64,000 bases of DNA from Leucobacter weissii (GCF_017565745.1 NZ_JAGDYM010000004.1:1-64000); one strand, 5' to 3'; shown: positions 43,197 to 51,747, counted from the first letter of the stretch. The notes: generated by a model from the sequence alone, not told the origin. Made by a program: numbers and translations.

Positions 43197-43916
43197 ATGA
43201 CCGAACCGCGCGTGTTCCGCGAGCGCCCGCTCTCGTTCGTGCGCCGCAGCGGACGCATGACCCCCTCGCAGGAGCGCGCGTGGGAGGAGCTCCGCCCCCG
43301 CTATCTGCTCGAGCTGCCGCGCGAACACGGGGTGACGAGCGTCGCCGAGGAGGCGAGGATCGATCCCGCCGAGGTGTTCGGCCGTGCGGCGCCGCTCACC
43401 GTGGAGATCGGATCGGGGCAGGGGCACGCGATCGTGCACGCCGCCGCCGAGCACCGGGATCGCGACTTCCTGGCGATCGAGGTCTTCCGCGCCGGCCTCG
43501 CCCGCACGATGATCCGCGCCGAATGGGCGGAGACGACGAACCTGCGCATGATCGAGGCGAACGCGCCCGAGGTGCTCGAGCGAGCGCTCCCGCCGGGCGC
43601 GGTCGACGAGCTCTGGGTGTTCTTCCCCGACCCCTGGGCGAAGTCGCGGCACACGAAGCGTCGCCTCGTCTCGGACGATTTCACCCGGGTGGCGGCGCGT
43701 GCGCTGCGGTCCGGGGGCGTGGTCCGGCTCGCGACCGACTGGGAGGACTACGCCGAGCAGATGCGCGAGGTGCTCGACGCCGCCGAGGGTTTCGAGCGCG
43801 ACTTCGAGGGGGAGTGGGCGCCGAGGTTCGAGGGCCGCGCGCTGACCGCCTTCGAGCAGAAGGGCATCGATCAGGGGCGCGCGATCCGCGACCTCGCGTA
43901 CCGCCGGGTTCCGTAG
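43197..43916 (+). CDS. trmB: tRNA (guanine46-N7)-methyltransferase TrmB
   Basis: 239 residues, class I SAM methyltransferase that makes m7G46 in tRNA variable loops. SAM motif LTVEIGSGQGHA; the family motif FFPDPWAKSRHTKRRLV; C-terminal TAFEQKGIDQGRAIRDLAYRR. The N-terminus contains SFVRRSGRMTPSQERAWE, the usual TrmB start region. Starts with ATG at 43197. Confidence 0.95.
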   Translation: MTEPRVFRERPLSFVRRSGRMTPSQERAWEELRPRYLLELPREHGVTSVAEEARIDPAEVFGRAAPLTVEIGSGQGHAIVHAAAEHRDRDFLAIEVFRAGLARTMIRAEWAETTNLRMIEANAPEVLERALPPGAVDELWVFFPDPWAKSRHTKRRLVSDDFTRVAARALRSGGVVRLATDWEDYAEQMREVLDAAEGFERDFEGEWAPRFEGRALTAFEQKGIDQGRAIRDLAYRRVP

Positions 43917-43953
43917 GGTGCTCGCGGAGCGGGGTCTTTCCCCAGCGTGAGGC

Positions 43954-44046
43954 GAGCGGAGCGCGGCCCACCGATTTTCCTCGCAGAGCAGGACCCCCGA
44001 CGAGTCGCGGCCGATGCTCGGAAAACCGCTGGGCCGCGCCCCGCTC
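43954..44046. repeat. 27-bp imperfect inverted repeat between trmB and ogt
   Basis: Arms 43954-43980 and 44020-44046 pair at 24 of 27 positions (the three exceptions can form G-U on the minus strand) around a 39-base loop. The right arm reaches the ogt stop codon. It may terminate ogt transcription and seems related to the palindromic element family, because the 20-mer just beyond it (44050-44069) matches copy A inverted with one mismatch. Confidence 0.5.
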
Positions 44047-44623
44047 ACCGCAAGGCGGTCCCACTCACCCCGCGCACGCCCTCGTGCGCGAGCAGGCGCC
44101 GCTTGAGCTCGGTGCCGAAGAGGTATCCGCCGAGCCCGCCGTCCGTGCGCACGATGCGGTGGCAGGGCACGATCAGCGGCACGAGGTTGTTCGCGCAGGC
44201 CGAGGCCGCGGCGCGCACCGCGGAGGGGCGCCCGGAGAGGGCGGCCAGCTCCGTGTAGCTGACGGTCCCGCCCGCGGGCACCCGGCGCAGGGCCTTCCAC
44301 ACCTCCCCGCGGAAGGGGGTCTCGGGCTGCGCGACCGGCAGCGCGTCGATCGCGTCGAGCTCGCCCGCAGCATAGGCGTGCAGCGCATCGGCGACGGCAC
44401 GGACCGCGGCCTCGGTCGACTCCTCCGTCACTCCGCGCGCGGCCAGCGCCGGATCGAGCTGCGCCAGGCGCCGCTCGGGGTCGGCTTGGGCGTGCTCGGT
44501 GTGCCCGCGATCCGCGGAGACGAAGCCGGCGGCGCGGATCACGCCGTCCTCGGGGGTGACGAGCGTCTGGAAGACGGCGCCGGCGATGGTCGTGCTCGTG
44601 CGGACGAGGGGTGCTCGGGTCAT
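44045..44623 (-). CDS. ogt: Methylated-DNA-protein cysteine methyltransferase (Ogt)
   Basis: 192 residues. Suicide repair protein that takes the methyl group from O6-methylguanine onto Cys154 in VPCHRIVR (PCHR 153-156). GTVSYTELAALSGRPSAVRAAA is the HTH DNA-binding region. CANNLVPLIVPCHR differs slightly from the usual ANPIPxxxPCHR. Its ATG overlaps the TGA of the Ada-AlkA fusion gene, with AGGAG upstream, so both repair activities are co-expressed. The last codons lie in a sequence shared with an intergenic repeat. Confidence 0.92.
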   Translation of the reverse strand: MTRAPLVRTSTTIAGAVFQTLVTPEDGVIRAAGFVSADRGHTEHAQADPERRLAQLDPALAARGVTEESTEAAVRAVADALHAYAAGELDAIDALPVAQPETPFRGEVWKALRRVPAGGTVSYTELAALSGRPSAVRAAASACANNLVPLIVPCHRIVRTDGGLGGYLFGTELKRRLLAHEGVRGVSGTALR

Positions 44624-46431
44624 GGGCGTGCTCCTGGTGCGTGTGTGGGGTGGGGAACGGATCGCGAGGCGGTCGCGGCGGCCTGGGCGGCGAGGAAGTC
44701 TGCCCACAGATGCTGGGTGGCGTAGCCGCGGAAGGGGCGCCAGGCCTCGGCCAGCGAGCGGGTCTCTCGATCCGTGCGCGCACCGAGGGCGCGGCGCAGG
44801 ATCAGATCGCCCGCGGGGAAGGCGTCGGGGTCCCCGAGGGCGCGCATGGCGATGAGCTCGACCGACCACGGTCCGATGCCGCGGAGAGCGGCGAGTTCGG
44901 CGCGGGCGTGCCCGCGGTCGGCGCCCGGGCCGAGATCCAGCCCCGTCGCCAGTGCTCGAGCCACGTCCCGCAGCGTCTCAGCCCGCGCCCTCGTCAGCCC
45001 GAGACGCTCGCGGAGCTCGGCGGGGTCGGTGTCCGCGATCCCGGCCGCATCGGGCGCCGGACGGAACTCGGAGGCCGATCCCGGGGGAGGGGCGACGGAG
45101 AACGCCTCGGCGAGCCGACCCTGCAGCGTGCGCGCCGCGGCGAGGGAGACCTGCTGCCCGAGCACGGTGCCGAGCGCGAACTCCTGAGGGTTCCGGGCTC
45201 CGGGCAGGCGCAGGCCCGGTCGCCGGCTCAGGAGCGGGGCGAGCCGGGGATCGGGGCCGAGCGCCCCGCCGATCTGCGCGGGATCCGCATCGAGATCGAG
45301 CAGTCGGCGCACCGTCGCGATCGCGGGCATCGTGTCGGCGAGGATCGGAAGCGTCAGCGCGACCGGGATCGCGACCGTTCCCCGCTCCTCCCGGACCGCC
45401 TCCCACCCGATCTCGGCGGTCGCGGTGCCACCGGGCACATCGATCGCATGAGCGGTCGGGGCGAGCGGATCCGCTCCGACCGCGTCGCGACTGCGAATTG
45501 GAGCCGCGTCGCGACTGCGAGCTCGAGCAGCCTCGCGGCCGCGGCACTCGACCGCGTCGCGGCCGGGGATCGCGTGCGCGACGAGGAACGCCCGCATCCC
45601 CGCGACGTCGTAGGGCGCGCGGCCCCGGAGCTGCAGCGCGAGCCGGGGCCGCTCGTCCGAAGCGGGGTCGGCGGCCGAACCGCCCGGCGAGACGGACGTC
45701 CGGGCTCCGCGCCCGTTCCGCGGCAGTCGCGAGGGCGCGTCGCCGAATTCCTCCCGCATGGTGTCGCCGAACTGCCGCAGGCTGCCGAAGCCGGCGGCGA
45801 ACGCGATGTCGGCGAGCGGCAGATCGGTCTGGTCGATGAGGGTGCGGGCGGCGTGCGCCCGCCGGGTTCGGGCGAGCTGCAACGGACTCGCGCCGACCTC
45901 GGCGATCAGCACCCGCCGCAGGTGCCGCTCGCTGACCGCGAGCTCGCGCGCCAATCCGGTGACGCCGACGGAGTCGACGGCTCCGTCGCGGATGCGGCGC
46001 ACCGCTCGGGCGGCGAGGTCGCCGCGGGCGTCCCAGTCGCGGGTGCCGGGGATCGCGTCCGGGCGGCAGCGCTTGCAGGCCCGGAATCCCGCGGCGACGC
46101 AGGCCGCGGCGCTCGCGAAGAAGCGGCAGTTCTGCGGTTTGGGCTTGCGGGCGGGGCACGAGGGGCGGCAGTAGATCCGGGTGCTCGAGACGCCCAGGAA
46201 GACGCGGCCGTCCCAGCGTGGATCGCGCCCGGCGATCGCCCGATAGCAGACGTCGAAGTCGAGCGGGAACGAGGCTCCGGGGGTGCCATCGAGCGGGAGC
46301 GAGGCTCCGGGGGTGCTGTCGAGCGGGAGCGAGGCTCCGGGGTCGCCGTCGTGCTCCGGTGTGACCTGCGTGGCGCCGGCGGCGCCGCTGGGAGGCGACG
46401 CGGGGGGCGTTCGGGTCTGGGCGGGGCGCAT
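44620..46431 (-). CDS. Ada-AlkA fusion: methyl-phosphotriester sensor, AraC-type HTH and 3-methyladenine glycosylase
   Basis: 603 residues. Residues about 60-130 are the Ada zinc domain (ligands Cys88, Cys92 in YCRPSC and Cys119, Cys122 in CKRC), which repairs methyl phosphotriesters and switches the protein to an activator. Residues about 135-235 are the AraC HTH (LARELAVSERHLRRVL; LADIAFAAGFGSLRQFG). Residues about 280-600 are AlkA: an N-terminal domain, then HhH-GPD with LRGIGPWSVELIAMRAL and the aspartate in FPAGDLILRR. So alkylation sensing, gene activation and base excision are in one chain. The first 60 residues are a low-complexity leader with three 10-residue repeats; the inter-domain linker also has repeats. 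ATG 46431, no evident ribosome-binding site. Confidence 0.9.
   Translation of the reverse strand: MRPAQTRTPPASPPSGAAGATQVTPEHDGDPGASLPLDSTPGASLPLDGTPGASFPLDFDVCYRAIAGRDPRWDGRVFLGVSSTRIYCRPSCPARKPKPQNCRFFASAAACVAAGFRACKRCRPDAIPGTRDWDARGDLAARAVRRIRDGAVDSVGVTGLARELAVSERHLRRVLIAEVGASPLQLARTRRAHAARTLIDQTDLPLADIAFAAGFGSLRQFGDTMREEFGDAPSRLPRNGRGARTSVSPGGSAADPASDERPRLALQLRGRAPYDVAGMRAFLVAHAIPGRDAVECRGREAARARSRDAAPIRSRDAVGADPLAPTAHAIDVPGGTATAEIGWEAVREERGTVAIPVALTLPILADTMPAIATVRRLLDLDADPAQIGGALGPDPRLAPLLSRRPGLRLPGARNPQEFALGTVLGQQVSLAAARTLQGRLAEAFSVAPPPGSASEFRPAPDAAGIADTDPAELRERLGLTRARAETLRDVARALATGLDLGPGADRGHARAELAALRGIGPWSVELIAMRALGDPDAFPAGDLILRRALGARTDRETRSLAEAWRPFRGYATQHLWADFLAAQAAATASRSVPHPTHAPGARP
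46261..46350 (-). repeat. Three-copy 30-bp minisatellite in the Ada-AlkA N-terminus
   Basis: Three adjacent 30-bp units starting GAGCGGGARCGAGGCTCCGG encode TPGASLPLD-type decapeptides (residues about 30-59). Only a few base differences separate the units, so copy number may vary between strains. Confidence 0.85.
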
Positions 46432-46540
46432 GCTTCGATTCTGACGTACTCCCCGGAATGGGGCACGCGGTTTTCGGACACCGAGGTGGCGGTTCAGGCG
46501 CGCCCGGATCCGAAGCCAGCGGCGGATAGGGCGGAGCTTT

Positions 46541-46586
46541 GCAGCTCGGGCTGAGGAGAACGGCCGAAGCGACCCTCCCGAGCTGC
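46541..46586. terminator. Inverted repeat upstream of the Ada-AlkA gene / downstream of nothing on plus
   Basis: A perfect 10-bp dyad, GCAGCTCGGG (46541-46550) and CCCGAGCTGC (46577-46586), with a 26-base loop, lies between the suhB-like gene end and the Ada-AlkA start, both on the minus strand. It probably ends the suhB-like transcript. Confidence 0.4.
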
Positions 46587-46628
46587 GATTTCCTCCCGAA
46601 GCGCAGGGGAGGCGCGCCGCGGCGGCCT

Positions 46629-47489
46629 TCAGAGCGCCGCGTAGGCCTCCGTGATCGCGCTGCGCAGATCCTCTGCGAGTCTCGGGGCGCCGCCGATGAG
46701 CAGCGGCTCGCCCGGCGCGGTCGCGTCGTCGCGGCCGAGGATCAGCGCGCCCGCCTCGCGGGCGATGAGTGCGCCGGCCGCATAGTCCCAGGGCTGCAGG
46801 CCGCGCTCGTAATAGGCGTCGAGGCGCCCGGCCGCCAGCAGGCAGAGATCCGTGGCGGCGGAGCCGATGCGTCGGATGTCGCGCACGCGCGGGATCAGCC
46901 GCCGCACGACCTCCGCCTGCTCGGTGCGGCGGTCGACGGTGTATCCGAATCCGGTGCCCACGAGCGCCTGCGAGAGCTCGACCTCGTCCGGGCCGGTGAG
47001 CGCAGTGCCGTCGAGCCGGGCGCCGCCGCCCTGCCACGCGGTGAAGAGCTCGTCGGTGACCGGCAGGTAGACGGCGCCGGCGACCGCGCGGCGTCCGTCT
47101 GCCATGCCGCCGCGCCTCGGTTCCGGCGCGGAGGCATCCTCGACCGTCGCAGCCACGCTCACCGCGTAGGCGGGTAGCCCGTAGAGGTAGTTGACCGTGC
47201 CGTCGATCGGGTCCACCACCCAGGTGATGCCGGTCGATCCCGCGACGCTGGCGCCCTCTTCGCCGAGGATGCCGTCGTCCGGTCGGAGCTCGCGCAGCCC
47301 CTCGACCAGCAGCCGCTCCGCCTCGCGGTCGGCGGCGGTCACCACGTCGGTGATGCTCGACTTCGTCGCGGCCACGGCGACGCCCGCGTCGCGCAGCGAG
47401 CGGACCACGCCGCCGACGCTCCGCGCGAGCGACGCCGCGGTGTCGGCGAGAGAGGCGAGTGCTTCCGGGGCGAGTGTGGAATCCGTCAC
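46629..47489 (-). CDS. Inositol monophosphatase-family phosphatase
   Basis: 286 residues. Metal-binding motifs GEEG (76-79), WVVDPIDGTVNY (90-101) and the C-terminal WDYAAGALIAREAGA. The family hydrolyses inositol phosphates, or histidinol phosphate in HisN, or NADP(H) in some actinobacterial members; the substrate is not decided by sequence. A 20-residue insertion (ASAPEPRRGGMADGRRAVAG) after the first beta strands is unusual. ATG start. Confidence 0.88.
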   Translation of the reverse strand: MTDSTLAPEALASLADTAASLARSVGGVVRSLRDAGVAVAATKSSITDVVTAADREAERLLVEGLRELRPDDGILGEEGASVAGSTGITWVVDPIDGTVNYLYGLPAYAVSVAATVEDASAPEPRRGGMADGRRAVAGAVYLPVTDELFTAWQGGGARLDGTALTGPDEVELSQALVGTGFGYTVDRRTEQAEVVRRLIPRVRDIRRIGSAATDLCLLAAGRLDAYYERGLQPWDYAAGALIAREAGALILGRDDATAPGEPLLIGGAPRLAEDLRSAITEAYAAL

Positions 47490-47550
47490 GCTCAGAGCCT
47501 ATCCAAGGATCCTGCGGCCCGCCTGTCCGGTGAGCCGCGTGGATCCGGTG

Positions 47551-47612
47551 GCGAGAAGCGCCCTCCGCGACGAGGATGATGCTCCGCACCCGTTGCGGAG
47601 GGGGCTTCTCGC
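47551..47612. repeat. 18-bp inverted repeat between suhB-like gene and amt
   Basis: Arms 47551-47568 and 47595-47612 pair at 17 of 18 positions with a 26-base loop. It lies upstream of the suhB-like gene and downstream of the amt terminator and may act as a second terminator. Confidence 0.5.
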
Positions 47613-47678
47613 GCCAGAGTGCCAGTGTCGTGGAGCAACGCGTGGCGGGACACGCGGGATGCGCGGGCGGCAAAAGGG

Positions 47679-47716
47679 CGGGGCGGGTTCGGCCATCGGC
47701 GCCCGAACCCGCCCCG
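47679..47716 (-). terminator. Intrinsic terminator of amt
   Basis: A perfect 14-bp stem (CGGGGCGGGTTCGG at 47679-47692 with its complement at 47703-47716) and a 10-base loop, 19 bp after the amt stop. On the minus strand the stem is followed by CCCTTTT, as in a classical terminator. Confidence 0.85.
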
Positions 47717-47735
47717 GTCTGGGGGTCGAGGGGAG

Positions 47736-48962
47736 TTACCTCGCGGAGGGGAGGCTCGCCTCCGCCGGCTCGACCAGGGCATACGCCTCTTCGCCGTGGG
47801 CGACCGAGTCGATGCCGGTCTCCTCGACCTCGCTCGGGACGCGCAGGCCGGTGAGGGCCTTGACGCCCAGCGCGATGAGCAGGGAGACGACGAAGGAGTA
47901 GATCAGCACTCCGAAGGAGGCGATCGCCTGCACCAGCAGCAGTCCGCCGTTGCCGCCGGTGAAGAGACCGTCGTCGAAGGCGAAGAAGCCGAGGTAGAGC
48001 GAGCCGATGAGCCCGGCGACCAGGTGCAGGCCGACCACGTCGAGCGAGTCGTCGTAGCCGAGACGGTACTTCAGGTCGATGGCGAGGGCGCAGGCGGCGC
48101 CGGCGATGAGGCCCAGCAGCAGAGCCCACAGCGGGGAGAGGTTCGCGGCGGAGGGCGTGATGGCGACGAGGCCGCCCACCGCACCGGAGGCGGCTCCGAC
48201 GACGCCCGGCTTCTTCCCGCGCAGCACGTCGGTGATGATCCAGCCCAGGATCGCGGCGGCCGGAGCGGCGAGCGTGTTCACCAGGATCAGGCCGGCCTCG
48301 CCGACCTCGGTCGCGAGCCCGCCGTTGAAGCCGATCCAGCCGAACCACAGCAGGGCGGCGCCGATGGTCACGAGCGGCACGCTGTGCGGCTTGTGCGAAC
48401 CCGGGGCGAAGCCGACGCGCTTCCCGGCGACGATGGCGAGGGCGAGGGCCGCGGCGCCCGCGTTGATGTGGATCGCCGTGCCGCCGGCGAGGTCGATCAC
48501 CTCGGGCGTGCCGAGCCAGGTGCCGAGCTGCATGATCCAGCCGCCGCCCCAGACCCACGCGGCCACCGGGAAGTAGACGAGCGTCGCCCAGACGCCGGCG
48601 AACAGCACCCACGAGCCGAGACCGACGCGATCGGCGATCGCGCCCGAGATCAGGGCGGTCGTGATCATCGCGAAGACGGCGCCGAAGCCGACGCCGATGA
48701 AGGTCGCCGGGTCAGTCTCGATGAGCCCGAAGTCCTTGAAGGGGTTGCCGGCGAAGCCGCTCTCGCCGTCGGCGAAGTAGCTCATGCTGTAGCCGAAGAG
48801 GATCCAGAGCACCCCGACGACGCCCATGGCGCTGACGCTGAAGAGCATCATGTTGACGACCGATCGCACCCGTACGAGTCCGCCGTAGAAGAGCGCGAGG
48901 CCCGGGGTCATGATCAGTACGAGCGCCGCGCTCGCGAGTGTCCAGACATCTGTGGCTTCCAT
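47736..48962 (-). CDS. amt: Ammonium transporter AmtB
   Basis: 408 residues with 11 membrane helices, the trimeric Amt/Rh channel that conducts ammonium/ammonia. The twin histidines of the pore are His165 (GTAIHINAGAA) and His313 (VVGLHLVAG); GAIADRVGLGSW and the GYDDSLDVVGLH signature are present. The ATG at 48962 begins with the first helix directly, without a signal peptide, as in many actinobacterial Amts. The cytosolic tail (VEETGIDSVAHGEEAYAL) is the usual GlnK-binding region; glnK and glnD are not next to it here. Divergent from the SRPBCC gene over 163 bp; no clear GlnR or AmtR site was found. Confidence 0.95.
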   Translation of the reverse strand: MEATDVWTLASAALVLIMTPGLALFYGGLVRVRSVVNMMLFSVSAMGVVGVLWILFGYSMSYFADGESGFAGNPFKDFGLIETDPATFIGVGFGAVFAMITTALISGAIADRVGLGSWVLFAGVWATLVYFPVAAWVWGGGWIMQLGTWLGTPEVIDLAGGTAIHINAGAAALALAIVAGKRVGFAPGSHKPHSVPLVTIGAALLWFGWIGFNGGLATEVGEAGLILVNTLAAPAAAILGWIITDVLRGKKPGVVGAASGAVGGLVAITPSAANLSPLWALLLGLIAGAACALAIDLKYRLGYDDSLDVVGLHLVAGLIGSLYLGFFAFDDGLFTGGNGGLLLVQAIASFGVLIYSFVVSLLIALGVKALTGLRVPSEVEETGIDSVAHGEEAYALVEPAEASLPSAR

Positions 48963-49125
48963 GATGGTGCCATCCTTTCTCCCGTGCCGAGCCGGGGGTT
49001 TGTCCTGCCCTGTCAGTCTGCGGGGTCGGTGTTTCGGGAACGTTGCGCGGCGATGTCCCTGCCGTAACCGTTCGCGCACGCTCTCGTTTCGGCGACGGCG
49101 CTCTCCACGCGCGTAGACTCGACGC

Positions 49126-49746
49126 ATGGGCCGGGCACGGGATCGCGCGTTGTACGTCGAGATCGACATTCGCGCCCCGATGGAGACGGTGTGGAGCCTC
49201 ACCCAGGATCCCGTGCTGCACGCGCGCTGGGACGCCCGGTTCAGCCGGATCGTGCCGACGGGCCTGCGCGACGACGGCGCGCAGGAGTTCCGCTACGAAC
49301 TCGGCCTGGGCGTGCACACGATCCGGGGGACGGGCGTCTCGCTGGGGGAGCGGCGCGGTGCGCGGGGGTCACGCACCTCGGCGCTGGTCTTCGACACGGA
49401 CGATCGCCTCTCCCCGCTCGGCCGCGGTCGCGGCTACTGGCGCTACCTGCCGACGGAGGGCGGGGTGCGGTTCATCACGGGATACGACTACGAGCCGGGC
49501 TGGGGGCCGCTCGGTCGCCTGCTCGACCCCCTGCTCACCCGACGGCTGGTCTGGCGGCTCACGGCCTGGAGCTTCGACCGGCTGCGGCTCTGGGCCGAGC
49601 AGGGCGTCGCGCCCGAGCGCGTGCGCTGGTGGCGTCTCGCGGGGCCCCGCGCGCGAGCGGGCCGCTGCCGCTCCCGGCCGCAGCGGGGCGGATCCGCGAG
49701 CGTGATGGACGACGCGCCCGACTCGCTGGGAGCGCTGGAGCGGTGA
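49126..49746 (+). CDS. SRPBCC-family (START/polyketide cyclase-like) protein
   Basis: 206 residues. The fold is recognised from VEIDIRAPMETVWSLTQDPVLHARWDARF at the start (first strand and helix of the SRPBCC fold) and the later TGYDYEPGWGPLGRLLDPLLTRRLVWRLT, with the long C-terminal helix WSFDRLRLWAEQG. A hydrophobic-ligand-binding role is typical for the fold. The C-terminus is a basic disordered tail. It is the first of three genes joined by GTGA overlaps. Substrate unknown. Confidence 0.75.
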   Translation: MGRARDRALYVEIDIRAPMETVWSLTQDPVLHARWDARFSRIVPTGLRDDGAQEFRYELGLGVHTIRGTGVSLGERRGARGSRTSALVFDTDDRLSPLGRGRGYWRYLPTEGGVRFITGYDYEPGWGPLGRLLDPLLTRRLVWRLTAWSFDRLRLWAEQGVAPERVRWWRLAGPRARAGRCRSRPQRGGSASVMDDAPDSLGALER

Positions 49747-50474
49747 GCGGTGGGTGCCCCCGCGCCGCGCCGGTCGGATCCGCCGGGTCGGCCGGATCCG
49801 CCGGGGTGTTCCGGCGCGCCATGGGAGGCGACTTCGAGCGGCTGCATCCGCAGCTGCAGCGTCGTTTCGGCGTGGGCGTCTCGGCCGGCTACGGCTGCGT
49901 CGGGCGCGGGGTCATGCGGGAGCTGCGGCGCGGCCCCTGGTGGGTCCGGCCGTTCCTCGCGTTCGGCGCGACCCGCAACATCATGTTCCCCGAGCGCGGC
50001 CGCGACGTGCCGTTCCAGATCGACAACCACCCCTACGTCGACGGCTTCGGACGTGAGACCGTCACCTTCGTCCGCACGATGGAGGTGCGGCGCGGCCGCA
50101 GGCGGCGCTTCGACGCGACGATGATCTTCAGCGAGACCCGGGGCGGCATCGTCGACTATCTCGGGACCCATCAGCATCTCGCCGTCGATCTCAGCCTGGA
50201 GGCCACGGCCGAGGGCGCGCTGCGGCTGACCTCGGGCGAGCAGCGCTTCTACGCCGGCCCGCTCGGCTTCCGCTTCCCGCTGCTGCTCAGCGGGAGCGCG
50301 ACCCTGCTCGAGCGCTATGACGACGAGCGGGAGTGCTTCGTCGTCGATCTCGAGGTGCGCAACCGTGTGCTCGGGCTGCTCTTCGGATACCGGGGCGAGT
50401 TCGTCTGCGAGTATCCTCCCGGTTCCGTCGCGCCGGTGACGGTGCGGCCGTATCGCGAGGAGATCAGGGAGTGA
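49743..50474 (+). CDS. DUF4166 protein, first copy
   Basis: 243 residues. FRRAMGGDFERLHPQLQRRFG at the start of the conserved region is the DUF4166 opening; ERDVPF-like GRDVPFQIDNHPYVDGFGRE and GPLGFRFPLLLSGSATLLERYD follow. Family function is unknown; it often sits with SRPBCC or saccharopine-dehydrogenase-like genes. The GTG at 49743 overlaps the previous stop, and its own stop overlaps the next GTG. The N-terminal 20 residues are Gly/Ser/Ala low complexity. Confidence 0.75.
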   Translation: MSGGCPRAAPVGSAGSAGSAGVFRRAMGGDFERLHPQLQRRFGVGVSAGYGCVGRGVMRELRRGPWWVRPFLAFGATRNIMFPERGRDVPFQIDNHPYVDGFGRETVTFVRTMEVRRGRRRRFDATMIFSETRGGIVDYLGTHQHLAVDLSLEATAEGALRLTSGEQRFYAGPLGFRFPLLLSGSATLLERYDDERECFVVDLEVRNRVLGLLFGYRGEFVCEYPPGSVAPVTVRPYREEIRE

Positions 50475-51142
50475 CGGGGCGGGGATCCGTGCTCCTCGCC
50501 GCGCTCGGGGAGCGCGCGCGGCGTTTGAGCCCCGAGATGCTCGCCTACGTCTCCGGCCCGCCGGATCCGTCGGGCTGGGGCGTCGGTCGGGGCGAGTTCG
50601 AGATCGCGGGCAGCCGTTTCGGCCCGCTGCTGCGACTGGCCCGGCCGATCCTCGGCCCCGGAATGCTCGTCACGCGCCGGGAGCGGCGGGTTCCGTTCAC
50701 GGTCGTCGACCGGCCCTGGAGCTCCGGCGACGGCGAGCCCGCACTCGCCACGGGGCGGGTGTTCGGATTCCGGGGCGGATCGCAGCGCTTCATCGACGTG
50801 CTGCTGACCGGCCCCGAACCGGGTGCGCTTCGGAACGTCCTCGGGGCCCGCGGCCGGGTCGAGCTTCTCCTCGACTGCGGCGTCGACGCCGAGGGCCGGC
50901 TGATCCTGCGATCGCGTTCGATGCGGCTCAGGATCGGCCGGAGACGCCTGCGCCTCCCGCGCCTGCTCGGGATCGCCGCCGAGTCGGCGACCGGCTTCGA
51001 CGCCGAACGGCAGTGCTACACGATCTCCGCGCGGGCCCGCCATCCCGTGCTCGGCACCGTGCTCGAGTACCGCGGCGACTTTGCCTACGAGCATCTGCCG
51101 GGTCCGGCGGGGTGCCACTCGCCCGAGCAGACCGCCGCCTAG
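50471..51142 (+). CDS. DUF4166-like protein, diverged second copy
   Basis: 223 residues. It repeats the order of the preceding protein: LGERARRLSPEMLAYVSG, then GRGEFEIAG, ERRVPFTVVDRPW, RFIDVLLTG, and VLEYRGDFAYEHLPG against GYRGEFVCEYPPG in its neighbour. Identity is low, so the duplication is old. It is shorter and lacks the central GPLGFRFP block. GTG start in a GTGA overlap. No membrane helix or signal is seen. Function unknown. Confidence 0.65.
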   Translation: MTGRGSVLLAALGERARRLSPEMLAYVSGPPDPSGWGVGRGEFEIAGSRFGPLLRLARPILGPGMLVTRRERRVPFTVVDRPWSSGDGEPALATGRVFGFRGGSQRFIDVLLTGPEPGALRNVLGARGRVELLLDCGVDAEGRLILRSRSMRLRIGRRRLRLPRLLGIAAESATGFDAERQCYTISARARHPVLGTVLEYRGDFAYEHLPGPAGCHSPEQTAA

Positions 51143-51193
51143 CGTCCCGCACCGCGGGCGCACCGGAGCGCGTGCAGACTTCGGCGACGTGCC

Positions 51194-51682
51194 CTAGTAG
51201 GGCAGGGCCGTCGCGAGCCAGCCGCCGAGCGTGCCGAACAGCATCGAGGCGAGGGAGAGCGCGCCCGAGACGAGCGAGCCGATCGCGGTCCAGCGGAGTC
51301 TCGGCGCCGAGCGCTGCAGCACGCCGCCGATCGCGAGGCCGATCGCGACGAGGACCACCAGGAACTGCAGTCCCGTGAGCGATCCCGCGACGAGCGAGTA
51401 GTCCCCGATGATCGCCGCCTGCCGGTAGAGCAGCGGGGCGAGGAGACTCAGGAACGAGAGGAGTGCGAGGAGCGACAGCGCCGCGATGCCGAGGCCGTTG
51501 ACCCCGCCGCGCGCGGTGAGCGTCGGCGCGGCGCTCGCCGGAGCCGGGAGGGGCGCCTGCGCCGGGGACGCGATTGCGCCCGGCGCAGGATCGTAGGCGG
51601 GTGCGGCGTACCGGGGAGGCGGATCGCCGTGCGGGGGCGTCTGCGCGGGCTCGGGGCTGGGGGCGGGATCCGTGGAGGTCAT
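51194..51682 (-). CDS. Proline-rich small membrane protein
   Basis: 162 residues. A disordered Pro/Ala-rich N-terminus (about 1-60, with PPRYAAPAYDPAPG) precedes three membrane helices (about 62-88, 98-123, 130-158). The layout resembles DUF4190/DUF4352-type leader domains of Actinobacteria but no family is assigned. Convergent with the DUF4166 gene. A hairpin lies upstream of its start, shared with the neighbour. Confidence 0.6.
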   Translation of the reverse strand: MTSTDPAPSPEPAQTPPHGDPPPRYAAPAYDPAPGAIASPAQAPLPAPASAAPTLTARGGVNGLGIAALSLLALLSFLSLLAPLLYRQAAIIGDYSLVAGSLTGLQFLVVLVAIGLAIGGVLQRSAPRLRWTAIGSLVSGALSLASMLFGTLGGWLATALPY

Positions 51683-51715
51683 ATGCGGAGCCTAACGGAT
51701 CGTGCCGGAGACGGG

Positions 51716-51747
51716 AACGGCCCCTCCGCCGGGGCGGAGGGGCCGTT
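51716..51747 (-). terminator. Terminator hairpin of the aminotransferase gene
   Basis: AACGGCCCCTCCGCC (51716-51730) and its perfect complement at 51733-51747, 27 bp after the aminotransferase stop on the minus strand. Confidence 0.7.

Noticed and set aside
48963-49125. GlnR or AmtR operator upstream of amt
   Set aside because: GTAAC- and GAAAC-like words occur, but not with the spacing of a GlnR site, and no AmtR-type dyad was found.
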